This document shows positions 10,677-21,176 of a stretch of 64,000 nucleotides of DNA, one piece after another (within the stretch, counting starts at the first letter, position 1; each line of letters starts with the position of its first letter). The notes below the pieces were generated by a model that was not told where the DNA came from, did not search any database, and saw only the letters and a program-made list of their open reading frames with translations. This DNA is from Entrophospora sp. SA101 (lineage: Eukaryota; Glomeromycota; Glomeromycetes; Entrophosporales; Entrophosporaceae): contig CAUDNR010003469.1 of the NCBI GenBank assembly GCA_958430865.1, forward strand, positions 1-64,000, written 5' to 3'. Both the position numbers and the translations under genes were made by a program.

Positions 10677-11010
10677 TTATAAATATGAGAGAAATTTGTA
10701 AAACGTATAAATAATATTTAATTTATTGATTTTACATGATGACGACGATAAAGGATGTAGGTGGAGGAGGGGAACAGCAAATCCAATTTTGGAAGGTATA
10801 AATGATGGTTTTGATCCAACCCAAACTTCAGCTCCAACCATAGAATAACTAGATCCAGAAGATGACAAATTTGTTGTTTTTGTTGATTCACTACAAATTG
10901 TTGAAGTTTCATACTTTGTATTGATAATTTTAGCCATAATTCTTTTTAGTAATTGTTCTTCTATTGTTAATATTTTTTGACCTTTTACAACATCTTCATC
11001 AGGATTCAGG
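10677..11010 (-). pseudogene. Relic of gene Q (coiled-coil/Ser-rich protein)
   Basis: Minus-strand translation of about 10910-11010 reads DEDVVKGQKILTIEEQLLKR, which matches DEEDVKRIKEILQIEERLLK in the intact gene Q at 14651-15521. It is followed by a Ser/Thr-rich stretch like the Q tail. The first exon and the upstream part of exon 2 are missing and the downstream frame ends differently. It lies tail-to-tail with gene P across the Pif1/direct-repeat insertion. Confidence 0.65.
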
Positions 11011-12451
11011 TAAATAAAATTATAATATATATTTTATTCTATTATAGTTATTTGGGAGTGAAGAATTAGATCTAATGACAAGGTCTAGAAAATACCAATA
11101 TAAACCTGTAATAAATCAGTATAGCAGTTTGTCACTTTTTGGTAGTTGATCAACTAAAAATCGGGAAACACAATCAATATCATGTGTTAATTTTTAGCTG
11201 ACTGGCGCTAATTGTCCTTTTTCGACCAGTAAAATAAGAGTATATGATGATGTAAAAAAATAAAATTGGGGGAAATTTTAATTCATAATTTTAAAAATGA
11301 CGCAATATTGGGGAAAAATTTTTTTGACCACATATCAGTATATTATATATAGATATATTAATATATTTTATTAAAAGCTTATCGTCCAATAAAACTAATT
11401 CCTCGACAGAATCACATGATTTACATATCTTCACTTTTTATGGTTGGGTTTTCCAACAAACTATATATCAAAATAAGATAGAGAGAACATTTTTGAAGAA
11501 ATCTAATCATCATTTTGTTTACCTTAAGTTATCTACAGACGATTAGATTTTAGCTGCACAGAACTTTGAGATATATCAATTTAAAGTTCAATATGTTTAC
11601 TATGTTTGAAAACATGGATTAACTTGGAAATCCTTTACTTGATTTGGAAAGATAATCAGATTTTTTTGAAATAATTGGATGTAATGCGAGATCCTGTTTA
11701 AACTGCGGTTTGATATTTTTTTTAACAAGACATTAGTATATTAGAAGTGATAACGTGCATGCATAATAATATTATTATTAATGCATATTTTTTAATGTTA
11801 AAATTTAATGTTAAATTTAAATGTTAAAGTTTAAATGCTAAAGTTTTTCAATATATTGGTTTTCTAAATAGAAATTTGATATTAATTATCATAATCGAAT
11901 CCAAATAACGTTTTTTGTCCCTCCTTCCATTAATTCTGTAATTCATGAATTATCCTGTTTTTTAGTGGCAGTTCTTTATATAGGAATATATAATGATATA
12001 TAATCGAACCAGTAGTTTTATGAACCGATACGAACCGATTCAATCCCTAATTAATATTAATTAATACCCAGATTGGATCTTTGTGGCACTATGCTCACTT
12101 TTTTCCTTATATCAAGTATTTTGCATAAAGAAGTTTTATTGACATTATTGAGAAACCAAGAGCCAACTACACAGTTTTCATGTTCTCGGCAAGTATAAAA
12201 TAAGTATTAAAATAAAAAATGGTCTAATATGTTGGGATCATGAAAGAATACGGGGAATATTTACTGTGTTGACGTTCGATGCCATTATATTTACATGATA
12301 ACATTAGTTTGGATCATATACTCATGATTGGGTTAGTTTCTCTTCTTGCGTTTCTTTTATTATTAAGCCGTTCGATTACCATGGTCTAATCATTATTATC
12401 AACTCAGGGTTACATTTTTTAAAATTGTTTTATTTTTATTCTTGGTTTTAG
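11011..12451. other. Intergenic
   Basis: No gene seen. A short degenerate tandem of ATGTTAAA(TT)TAA-like units lies at about 11795-11848, and ACCGAT/GAACCGAT words at 12006-12043. The base composition is strongly AT-rich throughout. Confidence 0.45.
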
Positions 12452-12777
12452 AATGAAAAAGATAGTAGCAGGGTACTTTCCTTTCGAACAGAAATATCAT
12501 GGATTCAAGGAGGATTATTAACACTAGTTAACAGAGGTAAGTGAATACAAAAAATATATATTTATAATAAATCTTTGTTTCAATGAAAATTTTAAATATC
12601 TTTTCACGTGATATAATCAAGAGTATTATTAACTTGATGCAAAAAATTATCAATCCAACGAAAATCGTAAAAGAGTTACATAGTTTCAAGAAATTAATAA
12701 CTAAAGCCGCATGTAATTTAATACAAATTGTTTTAGATCAGCTAATTAAATATTTGGTAATGTATTTTGTTTTCTAA
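12452..12777 (+). other. Possible exons of an unrecognised gene
   Basis: An open stretch flanked by AG and GTAAGT (12452-12536) reads NEKDSSRVLSFRTEISWIQG and beyond. A second open frame at 12583-12777 encodes a basic, Ile/Lys-rich 64-residue peptide. No start, stop or phase chain could be established, so these may be remnants. Confidence 0.3.
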
Positions 12778-13082
12778 TTCCATACTGATTTCAATGCTAT
12801 CAACTAATAATAATATTAAATATTCTTTTGACATGATAAGATTCTAAGTTACTAAAATTAAATAAAAACGGAAAGAATTGATGGGAACTTGCTGCGGAAA
12901 CAATATTCTCTGTATTTTTCAAATGCAAGCAAAAAAAAAAATAATACATATCAATAATCTTTAGAGTTTCTTTCTTATCTGCACAAAAAAAATTTGTGGT
13001 AGGACAAAAATACAACTTTTCGTGCAAAGTTGTATGATTGGCCATTCTCCCCACTGATTACTATGTCAATCATTCACTAATT

Positions 13083-13574
13083 ATAGGCGAATCATCTCTT
13101 TGCATCTTCTATTTTACCACAGATCTTTCAAATTTCCAGAGTGGAAGATCTAGAAATCCTCTTAATCCAAATGATTTTCTAGACGACATGAATAATTTAA
13201 TATTAAAAATCATGAGATAATTTTAAATCATTTCTGACGCAGTAATTTTTCAAGGAGATGATGACAATTTTAAATGCAAAGAATTTAACTTGGAAGACGA
13301 TGATTTTCAGTTTTTGGAAAGCTTTAACAAATAATTCCTCTTGGATTACTATTGGACTCTTTTTGACGACCAACGTTGATTTTAAATACGTATGTATGTT
13401 TCTTTCAGCTCGCTTGTATATTTTTGGATTATTCTTGAGTCTTCTGATAATGACGATGATGATATTTTGTTATTAAATATGACCGTGACGTATCCTCATG
13501 ATAATGTTGGCAAAGAATTCAAATCATACATGTTGATTTGTGAGGCAAAGAAGCCAAATACTGGTCAAGGATAG
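13083..13574 (+). pseudogene. Exon-like fragments of an unrecognised gene
   Basis: Coding-looking segments in changing frames: YFTTDLSNFQSGRSRNPLNP with NDFLDDMNNLILKIMR (to 13219), NFKCKEFNLEDDDFQFLESF (about 13255-13335), and SDNDDDDILLLNMTVTYPHD with KEFKSYMLICEAKKPNTGQG (about 13410-13574). The last is preceded by a good CTTTCAG acceptor. Stops and frame changes separate the first two parts, suggesting a decayed gene rather than a clean spliced one. Family unknown. Confidence 0.4.
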
Positions 13575-14278
13575 AAAGAATACGAAGGAGTTAAAAAACG
13601 ATTGTTATAATAACATAGTAATCTATTATTTAAAAAGAGCAAATTTTTAAAGAATTAAAGTGTATGAGCTACAGTTATAAGGTAACATTATTATTATTAA
13701 TATCAACGTTAATTATATATATTGTCAATAATATTTATCTTTTCTCGAAAAAATATCCGGAAGGGTAATCTTATTGAAGCATGATCATCTGTACGAAAAG
13801 ATTTGTAAGGTTCGAAGTAATTATTCAACTAAAGATAAGCGCTTTTTTTTTGGTTCTTATCTTGCGGATAAAAAGTAAATACTTTTAATAATGATATGTT
13901 GTATTTATGTTTTAATTGAAATTACGGAGATTGGAAAAGAGATTGGGAATCTAGAAAGAACATTGATGTGAAAAGTTTTTTAAAAAATTAATTGCAGAAA
14001 CTTCTCCCATTCTGCAATAAAGTCGATAAAGAAAAATTTAAATATTAAATGATGATGATAAAAAAATAGTTAAATTTTTGATTTTGGATATTATAATATA
14101 CATAATATGCGTGATATAATAACCAATTCATACTTTACTGCCAAGAATAAAATGAACAAGGAACAGAGCTAAATTGGAAAATTTTTTGAAAATTTTGTTT
14201 CTTCAATTTTCCCTTTCCTTATTTTCCTTCATACCTTAAGATCTCTCTTTCCCGACCACATCCTTTGTTGCAGTATAC
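13575..14278. other. Intergenic
   Basis: No gene seen. It includes the T run (nine T here, ten in copy B) near 13850 that shifts the offset between the copies by one base. Confidence 0.5.
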
Positions 14279-14460
14279 CCAAATTAGAACTTGAATTTTT
14301 TAACGTTGAAGGATTTGTTACAACCAACATTAATACTAACATCAATATTGATACCAATAATAAAGATGATGATGTTAGGAGAAATGATGATAACGTCACA
14401 TTTATTGTATTTTATTATTATATTGCATTAATAATATTGTAGTTAATATTACATGACAAT
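14279..14460 (+). pseudogene. Truncated relative of gene P
   Basis: The plus strand reads KLELEFFNVEGFVTTNINTN and continues NINIDTNN, close to KLELEVFNVEGFATANINTN in exon 2 of gene P. It then reads RRNDDN, without the long Asn/Asp tract, and decays. The following AT-rich sequence (TTATTGTATTTTATTATTATA) also resembles the 3' flank of gene P. It lies tail-to-tail with intact gene Q, only about 190 bases away. Confidence 0.75.
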
Positions 14461-14650
14461 TTGAAAAATTTTTTTGCGATATGTAGTTTAAAAAAAAAAT
14501 AGTTGGCTATCTCGAAAAATATTTTATGTGTGTGTATGTGTGCGCGCGCATATAAATGTGAGAAATATATTATTTGCGTGTTGACGATGAAATTCACTCA
14601 TCGATTTTCTAATAAAAAGGATGTGGTGTGAATCATTATTATCATTGGAA

Positions 14651-15521
14651 TTAGATGTTTGTCGAGATTGCCGGCGCATCAGGTGCTATTGACGATAAAG
14701 AATTTGGTGGTTTAGAAGATGAGCTAGAAGAATGAATTTCATGGTTAGTATCAGATGTAGATGTGGAAGAATATGAGCTAGAACTAGAAGAAGGAGGAGT
14801 GGTTTCGGTTGGGGAAGATACAGATGATGATGGTGATGATGATACATTTTGTTGTTGATTTAGTTGCATATTTTGTATTGATAATCTTAAACGTTCAGAA
14901 TGCATTTGTCGTTGTTGATGTAAACGACCCATTTGTTCATCAATATATTTTTGCCACGATTCTTTAAGTAGTCGCTCTTCTATTTGTAATATTTCTTTAA
15001 TTCTTTTTACATCTTCTTCATCGTTTTCGTTATTGATAATATAATTGATGTTATCAATATTTATAGATCTTCCTTTCATTTCCGTTTCCTCCTTAATTTG
15101 CTTTATTCGTTTGTCCATCGAATCAAGAATAGACTTTGTGGCCAATTGCTCTAAATGAATTTTGGTTTTGTCTTCAATCAATTCCTTCATATTTAAAATT
15201 AATTGGTCCATCGTAGACGCATAGTTTTCCTGTGGATAAAATGCGAAAAGGTGTGTGGTGAAAGGAGGACATTAATTAACGTGTAAAATTATACAACAGA
15301 AAAAAAAAACACCAGGTCTCTTGCCGTACCCTGCAAAACAATAATCAATATTCGTTTACCTTTGAATTAGAAGCTTCGAAAATATTTGACTCAATCTTCT
15401 TTGCTTGTCTAACAACCTCATAGAGTGGTTGAACCGAATAAGCTAATTCTGCTATCCCAATAATTTTATCAATTCTCTCTTCTCCTGTTACCAAAAGCCT
15501 CCATCTCTCTGATAATGACAT
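14651..15521 (-). CDS. Helical protein Q with Ser-rich tail
   Basis: Exons 15521-15360 and 15229-14651, with a 130-nt intron (GTAAAC...CCACAG), give 246 residues in frame. Residues 1-165 are predicted helical and charged, with heptad-like stretches (ERIDKIIGIAELAYSVQPLY, LEQLATKSILDSMDKRIKQI, IKEILQIEERLLKESWQKYI). The last 75 residues are Ser/Pro/Thr-rich low complexity. The first exon starts with MSLSERWRLL, preceded by an A/T-rich leader. No family recognised; a small helical subunit of a larger complex such as Mediator is one possibility but only a guess. A broken paralogue is at 10677-11010. Confidence 0.7.
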
Positions 15522-15942
15522 AATTCTTTATTTTATTTTATAATTGAAATTGATAATAAAAAAAAGTTTCTATTTTTTTGTAAAGAGAAAAAAAAAAATA
15601 TTTATCGTAGTTTTTTTTTAAAAAAATATTATTTATTTTGTTATTTATAAAAAAAAATATAATTTTCAATTGTTTCTTTTTTTATTTTAACGGAAAAAAA
15701 ATTTTTTTTAAAGTATATTGATCATACATATTTATATCTTTAAGGTGCGTGGGTAGATAATTATCTTTTGTATGGGTAACTAACTAGGCATGTAGGTGGG
15801 TAGGTACTTCGATTGATTGATATTATTTGTTGGTTAGTTAGTTAGGATGTTTGTTAATTGGTCGGTCAACTAGTAAAAAAACAATATTTGAAATTTTTCT
15901 TGAATTAATTAATTCTAAATTTATACAAGAATGGAAAATATA

Positions 15943-15946
<4 letters not shown>

Positions 15947-15997
<51 letters not shown>

Positions 15998-16000
15998 AAA
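15947..16000. repeat. Compound (CATA)n-(TA)n-(ATA)n microsatellite
   Basis: Six CATA units run into a TA tract and then ATA units. The same structure is found in copy B near 45112-45165. Confidence 0.9.
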
Positions 16001-17154
16001 TAAACAATAATAATTCATCCATTCATTCTCAATAGTATATTGTTAAAAATATTTTTTTACTACATAAATAAAAAAAGTTGTTGTAGTTGTTTGATAGTTG
16101 ATAATAACATACCAACGGAAAAAAATTAAAACTAACAAAAAACAAAAGGAGGATGGGGGAAATTTTTGAATATGGAAAACGTAATGTAAGATGATGTAAT
16201 ATAACATTATTTTAATCGATGAGGATAATGAAATTATAAATTTGAACGTTGAAAAAATTAAATGTTTTATTTTTTTATGGTAATAGAAAAATGATGATGG
16301 TAACTGATCTGGTCAGTCATTTTTTTATATGATGATTATTATATAATTATTAATTATTATGATAACGGGAATTGCTTTTGTCGTTTATAATTAATTAATT
16401 ACCTTGAAAAAATTTGAGTTGAAATGTGAATCCTTATCAAAATACTAATATTGTATATCGCGCGTATGTATATTTTATTTGCACATGAATTATCATCGCA
16501 GAATCCAATGTAAAATACAAACTAAGCAGCAACTAAAATATTTAAGTTTTAAGTTTTATTTATTTATTTTTATTGTAAAATAAAAAATCTTGGTTCCCAT
16601 GAATTCGCCCAGTCCAATTTTTGTCTATTTACGGTTAATTGATAATTGATTCAATGTGATTTATGATGTTTATTAATTATGACGAGTAGCAATGCGTGTA
16701 TTGTTTTTTTGTTGTCATTATTCAATCTGGTTATTTAGACGGGTTCTCGAACTGATCAGCATCAATTGCAATTACCGATATGTAATAGTTTTACTACTAG
16801 TAATAGTTATGCGTTATGAGCTATTATGTGCGTGTGTGCGTGTGTGCGTGATTCGTGATTCGTGTGTGTGCGTATGTGCGTGTGATTGTATAATATACAT
16901 ATAAATAATAATTATATATTTATAAAATGGGTTACCCCGAAAAATCAGTAAATAATGATCTATTTTAAATAAAATAGAGGAATGTTATTTATTTTTCATT
17001 TTGATAATGATTTTTAATTTTTAGATTAAAAAAATTCCAAATATTTTTTTATTTACAATTTTTTTCAATTCATTCTAGTATATATATAAATACACATAAA
17101 TATTAATAACGAATAACCAAATAAATAAACCTTCTATCCTTATTTAGTTATACA

Positions 17155-17334
17155 ATGGGTACATTTTATAAGAACTTTTTCTTGAAAAAGAAATTATTCC
17201 CAAAAAATATAAAAAGGGACCATTTCGGTATGACTTTTTCCGACTTACTTCAACCGGGACCAACAATAGAACCGAACTCGAATAAAAACACCCTATTATC
17301 ATATTATTCAAATTTTTCCACAAATTATAAATAA
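17155..17334 (+). CDS. 59-residue open frame, doubtful
   Basis: ATG at 17155 opens a 59-residue frame with a basic N-terminus (FFLKKKLFPKNIKRDHFGMT) and a Pro/Asn-containing tail (LLQPGPTIEPNSNKN). It is preceded by TATTTAGTTATACA, so it may be either a single-exon small protein or an exon after an AG. No homologue recognised; chance cannot be excluded. Confidence 0.2.
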   Translation: MGTFYKNFFLKKKLFPKNIKRDHFGMTFSDLLQPGPTIEPNSNKNTLLSYYSNFSTNYK

Positions 17335-18604
17335 CCTGTTTTTAAGATCAAATGATCAAACCAACTAAACCAACTTGATTAAACTAAACCTAATTTCTTA
17401 ATGATGTCATTAAAAAAACCCAGTTCCCTGGAAATTGACAGTATCAATATGTCCATGTGCCTTACGCGCCATTATTGCAATTTGGGGCATGCATGCTATA
17501 ACCAAACCAGTATAACGCCACAAAATAACTGGTGGTGCAAAATGAAATGAAAGGAATAGATAGGTGTAATGAGGTTTTGATATCTTTTATGACATGAAAA
17601 TTTCGATTTCTTTTCCCATCAGCCTTCTTTAATAGTATAAATTCATGAAAATGACAATTAGAAATCTTTGAACTTTTACCAAGGTTCAAAAAGAAAATGT
17701 TGGGATTTCATAATACGTATATAAGCTAGAAAGCCTTTTTTACACCATCATTAAAAATTTGGGTGTTACTCGATCCTGCAGTACTATTACACAGTCTACT
17801 ACACTTGTTTTTCTATAGTTAAAAACTTTAAAAAATCACAATATATATTAGTTTATATATAGCATTTACAAATATGTTATAAACTAGTACAATTTTAGAA
17901 CTATATGTAGAGTCGTATCAAAGTGTAACGTAACACCGGTCGATTCCGTCAACTGGATTTCAACACTGACTTTATTTTCCCCTTTAATTATAACAAGTTA
18001 AAAATAACATTGTCCATTAGAAGAACTTCTTTTTTTGCTTGTACTCTTTTTTACGTGCATTATATCTTATGTCATTGTGACTATTTTAGTAAATCGATGT
18101 TTTATAGCTACAATGATGTATAACGCGCAATGTTTTTTTTTTTATAGAAATTTTTTACACTTTGTATAATTTACTCTGACATCAATAATTGGAAAAAATT
18201 TATTTTTGAAAAATTGATTGACTCGGTAACTCATTATAGCATGATTTTATTTTAATGCTTGGGATTATTTTCTTTAAAACTATCAATTATTTAATGTTTG
18301 ATATTCGACTTGCAGGATTTTTAATTTTCCAAAAAAAAAGACTTGATTTCCGAAGGATATGATGTAACGGAAAATTCATGGTGGCTGTGGACTTATTGAA
18401 ATTGCATTTCCTTTCAAAGAACCTGTGAAGCCTCTCTCTTATTGGTCAGGATTTTTTTATCACAAACAAGGTCACGAATATAGAATCTAACGTGGGAGTC
18501 GGAAAATACTTTGTTAAATCTAGCTCAATACGTTAGATTTAATCAATGGGCTAATTATTGTATTCATTTTTGCAACTTATTATTTATTAATGTTAATTTA
18601 AACA

Positions 18605-18736
18605 ATGCAGCAAACAAAAAGGCGCAAATTAAAAATTGAGCGTATTAAATTTGTTAGGTCAACTTCAGTTTATATTGAATGCTCGGGTGCCGAAGATAAT
18701 AAGCTGCTGTATTTAATAGACAAGGACAAGAGGTAG
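18605..18736 (+). CDS. 43-residue basic open frame, doubtful
   Basis: ATG at 18605 opens a short Lys/Arg-rich frame (MQQTKRRKLKIERIKFVRST) ending in DKDKR and a stop. Its GC content is higher than its surroundings. It may be a small basic peptide, a leftover exon, or chance. Confidence 0.2.
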   Translation: MQQTKRRKLKIERIKFVRSTSVYIECSGAEDNKLLYLIDKDKR

Positions 18737-19707
18737 TTGAAAAGTTTAGGAAATAAGCAAACAATATATAACATCCAACTACCATAAGAATTTGTAATAA
18801 AAACAAAAGTTGAAATTTTTACAAATCCTCCAATGCAAAAGTCTTTATTGTCCATAAAAAGAGACCTCATCGATGAGTATTTCTTGGAAATACTTACCCT
18901 AATTTGATATATTTATTGATGCCAGATTATAAATATACATATTCAAGCTGATAATATTTACTTCTGCAGCTAGTGATATATATATATATATACAAAGAGA
19001 GAAGAAAAAATTGATGTTAGGTTTATTTGATTATGATTAGCAGTTGTCAATATTTAATGTTGTGACAATTATTTAAATCGTCAAGATAGGCTATTTACCT
19101 ATTTACCTTGAATAAAGTTTCACAATTTAATCATCTCATGTTGTTTTTCTTTTCTGCATTTTATTAGGTAATTGCATTTCTGTTATATAGTTTTCTTTTG
19201 CTGATTGTTTCTTTTCTTGTCGGTAAACTTTACAGGTAATCTTCTCCTTCCTTAGGTTATAATATCAAAGTGCCAGAGTATCAGTTAATTTAAACATAAA
19301 GTAGCAATTTTCTCATCTTGTTCTTTTCAAATACTTCTCCTTGGGTTCCATTGTAGATTATATATATTTATACTTTATGTAGGGGTAATTCCATATCAAT
19401 TAAATCATACTTGATTTTTTAATGCACTCCTTGTTTTATTAATAGCAAAGCTAATTTGGATTGATTGAGTTATCTTATAAAGACAACCTTGAAATTTTAT
19501 GTTATATTAGTGGTACAATTGTAGCATTAACATTCCCTATATGATAAAAAAACCAAATGTATTTTATTACTTTTTATTTTACTTTGCGATTGAGAAATCG
19601 TGTAATTTCCCAAGTTCACGAATGAAATAAAGTTTGTGTTTCTAAACAAACTTTAGCCCCTGTAAATTCCCTTCTGGGGTATTCCCATATCAAATATATA
19701 TGCATAT

Positions 19708-19810
19708 CAGGGCTGGCAGGGTTAAAAATCTAATTTAGTAATAATTGTCTTGACTAAACTTGACTTAACATAAATAGTTTAGTCACATTCGGGTTACACA
19801 GCCAGCCCTG
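19708..19810. mobile_element. 103-bp MITE with CAGGGCTGGC ends
   Basis: Perfect 10-bp terminal inverted repeats (CAGGGCTGGC...GCCAGCCCTG) bound a 103-bp AT-rich interior and are flanked by ATAT on both sides (a possible target duplication). No coding capacity. It lies 173 bases upstream of the CSL4 start codon, within the likely promoter. Confidence 0.75.
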
Positions 19811-19982
19811 ATATATTAATATATATGTCCAAGTACGATCTATGTTCCCAAATCGGGTATATACCTTATTAAGTTGGAAAACACTGAAAGCCCTGACCAT
19901 TTGTGTTACTGAATCACAAATTTTTTTTGATTATCACAAAAAAAAAAAACAAAAGAAGTTTCTTTCATCAAATATAAATAAT

Positions 19983-21176
19983 ATGCCAGAATTCGTGACA
20001 CCGGGTCAAAGATTAGGATTTACACAAAATTTTAAAGCAGGTCCTGGTACTTATATTCGAGGTAGTCATATCTATGCTAGCGTTGTTGGTGTAAGAAAAG
20101 ATTTTGTCAAGAAAGACGAAGAAAAGGTACTTATCATCTTCATCCTTATTATAATATAATATTAATATTAATATAGTTAATATGTAGTTAAAGAAGTATT
20201 ATTAATAATAATTAAATCGCTTGATGGCGAGTATGGAAGTAACTACAATTAAAAAAATACTAACTTTTTTTATTTTAATTGTAATTATTTAGATACCAAT
20301 AATAACAGTTTCGAGGGAAAAAAAACAATCGGCAGTACCAGATGTTAATAGTATTGTTAGTAGTATTAATGACATTTCTACAGCTACATTCATTCATTAA
20401 CAGTATATTTAACATATGTTCACATAAAGATAACAGGTAAGGTTATACGTATAAATCCAAAAGAAGCTTTTGTGTCTATAATGGTTGTTGGTAGTTCACC
20501 ATGCAAAGAAAATTTCCAAGGAATAATAAGGTTATTTACTAATTGTTATTATTATTTATTTATTTACCTTTTACTTTTGCATATACATTGTGCACTCATT
20601 ACTTATTAAAATTCGCTTTTTTGCATTCATTCATTCATTCATTCATTCATTCGTTCATTCATTCGTTCATTCATTCGCTTACTCATTTTATTTATGTTAT
20701 CGATTCACTTTACCAATATTACTTTACTCGCACTACGAAGATCTCAAGATGTAAGAGCTACAGAAAAGGATAAAGTCAAGATTTACAATTCATTCAGACC
20801 TGGTGACATAGTAAGAGCAGAAGTTGTATCCTTTACGTAATGACAGTAAGAAAATAACAACAATAGTAATATTATTATTATTTAATCTTATTGTCATTTA
20901 ATTCTTTAAAAGATTTCACTTGGAGATGCAAGATCTTATACGTTATCTACAGCTAAAAATGAACTCGGTGTCATATATGCACAAAGTGTCGCAGGTCAAT
21001 TATTTATTCATGTTATTGATTGAGATCATTAACATTATTATTATTTATTAAATGATTGTTACTGATGGTATTGTATTAATTACTCAGGCGCACCAATGAT
21101 TCCTAAATCCTGGCAAGAAATGATTTGTACAAAAACCAAAATAATTGAACTAAGGAAATGTGCAAAGCCCATTTAA
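19983..21176 (+). CDS. CSL4: Exosome complex subunit CSL4 (EXOSC1 orthologue)
   Basis: Six exons were spliced by hand: 19983-20126, 20293-20355, 20430-20530, 20741-20825, 20913-20994 and 21088-21176. Phases agree throughout and the product is 187 residues, close to the ~195 of animal EXOSC1. The N-terminal domain starts [12 protein letters not shown]. The S1-like RNA-binding domain includes [19 protein letters not shown] and [20 protein letters not shown], then [20 protein letters not shown]. The C-terminus is the short [15 protein letters not shown] module. Csl4 is a cap subunit of the RNA exosome that helps bring RNA to the core in nucleus and cytoplasm. Intron 3 contains a TTCA microsatellite. 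This is the most firmly assigned gene of the duplicated block. Confidence 0.93.
20624..20678. repeat. (ATTC)n microsatellite in CSL4 intron 3
   Basis: Interrupted ATTC/GTTC units lie wholly within the intron between exons 3 and 4. The repeating Phe-Ile-His-Ser translation across it is not a protein. Confidence 0.9.

Larger units (their letters stand above)
15522..19707. other. 4.2-kb gene-poor stretch
   Basis: It holds A/T homopolymer runs (15535-15720), a compound microsatellite (15947-16000), and a GTGCGTGT/GATTCGT-rich tract (16827-16886). Two very short open frames are listed separately. A 75-codon minus-strand frame at 17462-17689 and a 66-codon one at 18670-18870 have no supporting features. 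Confidence 0.5.

Noticed and set aside
14651..15521. Mediator subunit assignment for gene Q
   Set aside because: The helical N-terminal pattern is only vaguely similar; no diagnostic residues could be identified, so the gene was left unnamed.
17462..17689. 75-codon minus-strand frame
   Set aside because: No domain, no flanking splice signals and no coding bias beyond chance in AT-rich DNA.
20543..20773. Frame with repeated FIHS across CSL4 intron 3
   Set aside because: It is a translation of the ATTC microsatellite inside an intron.
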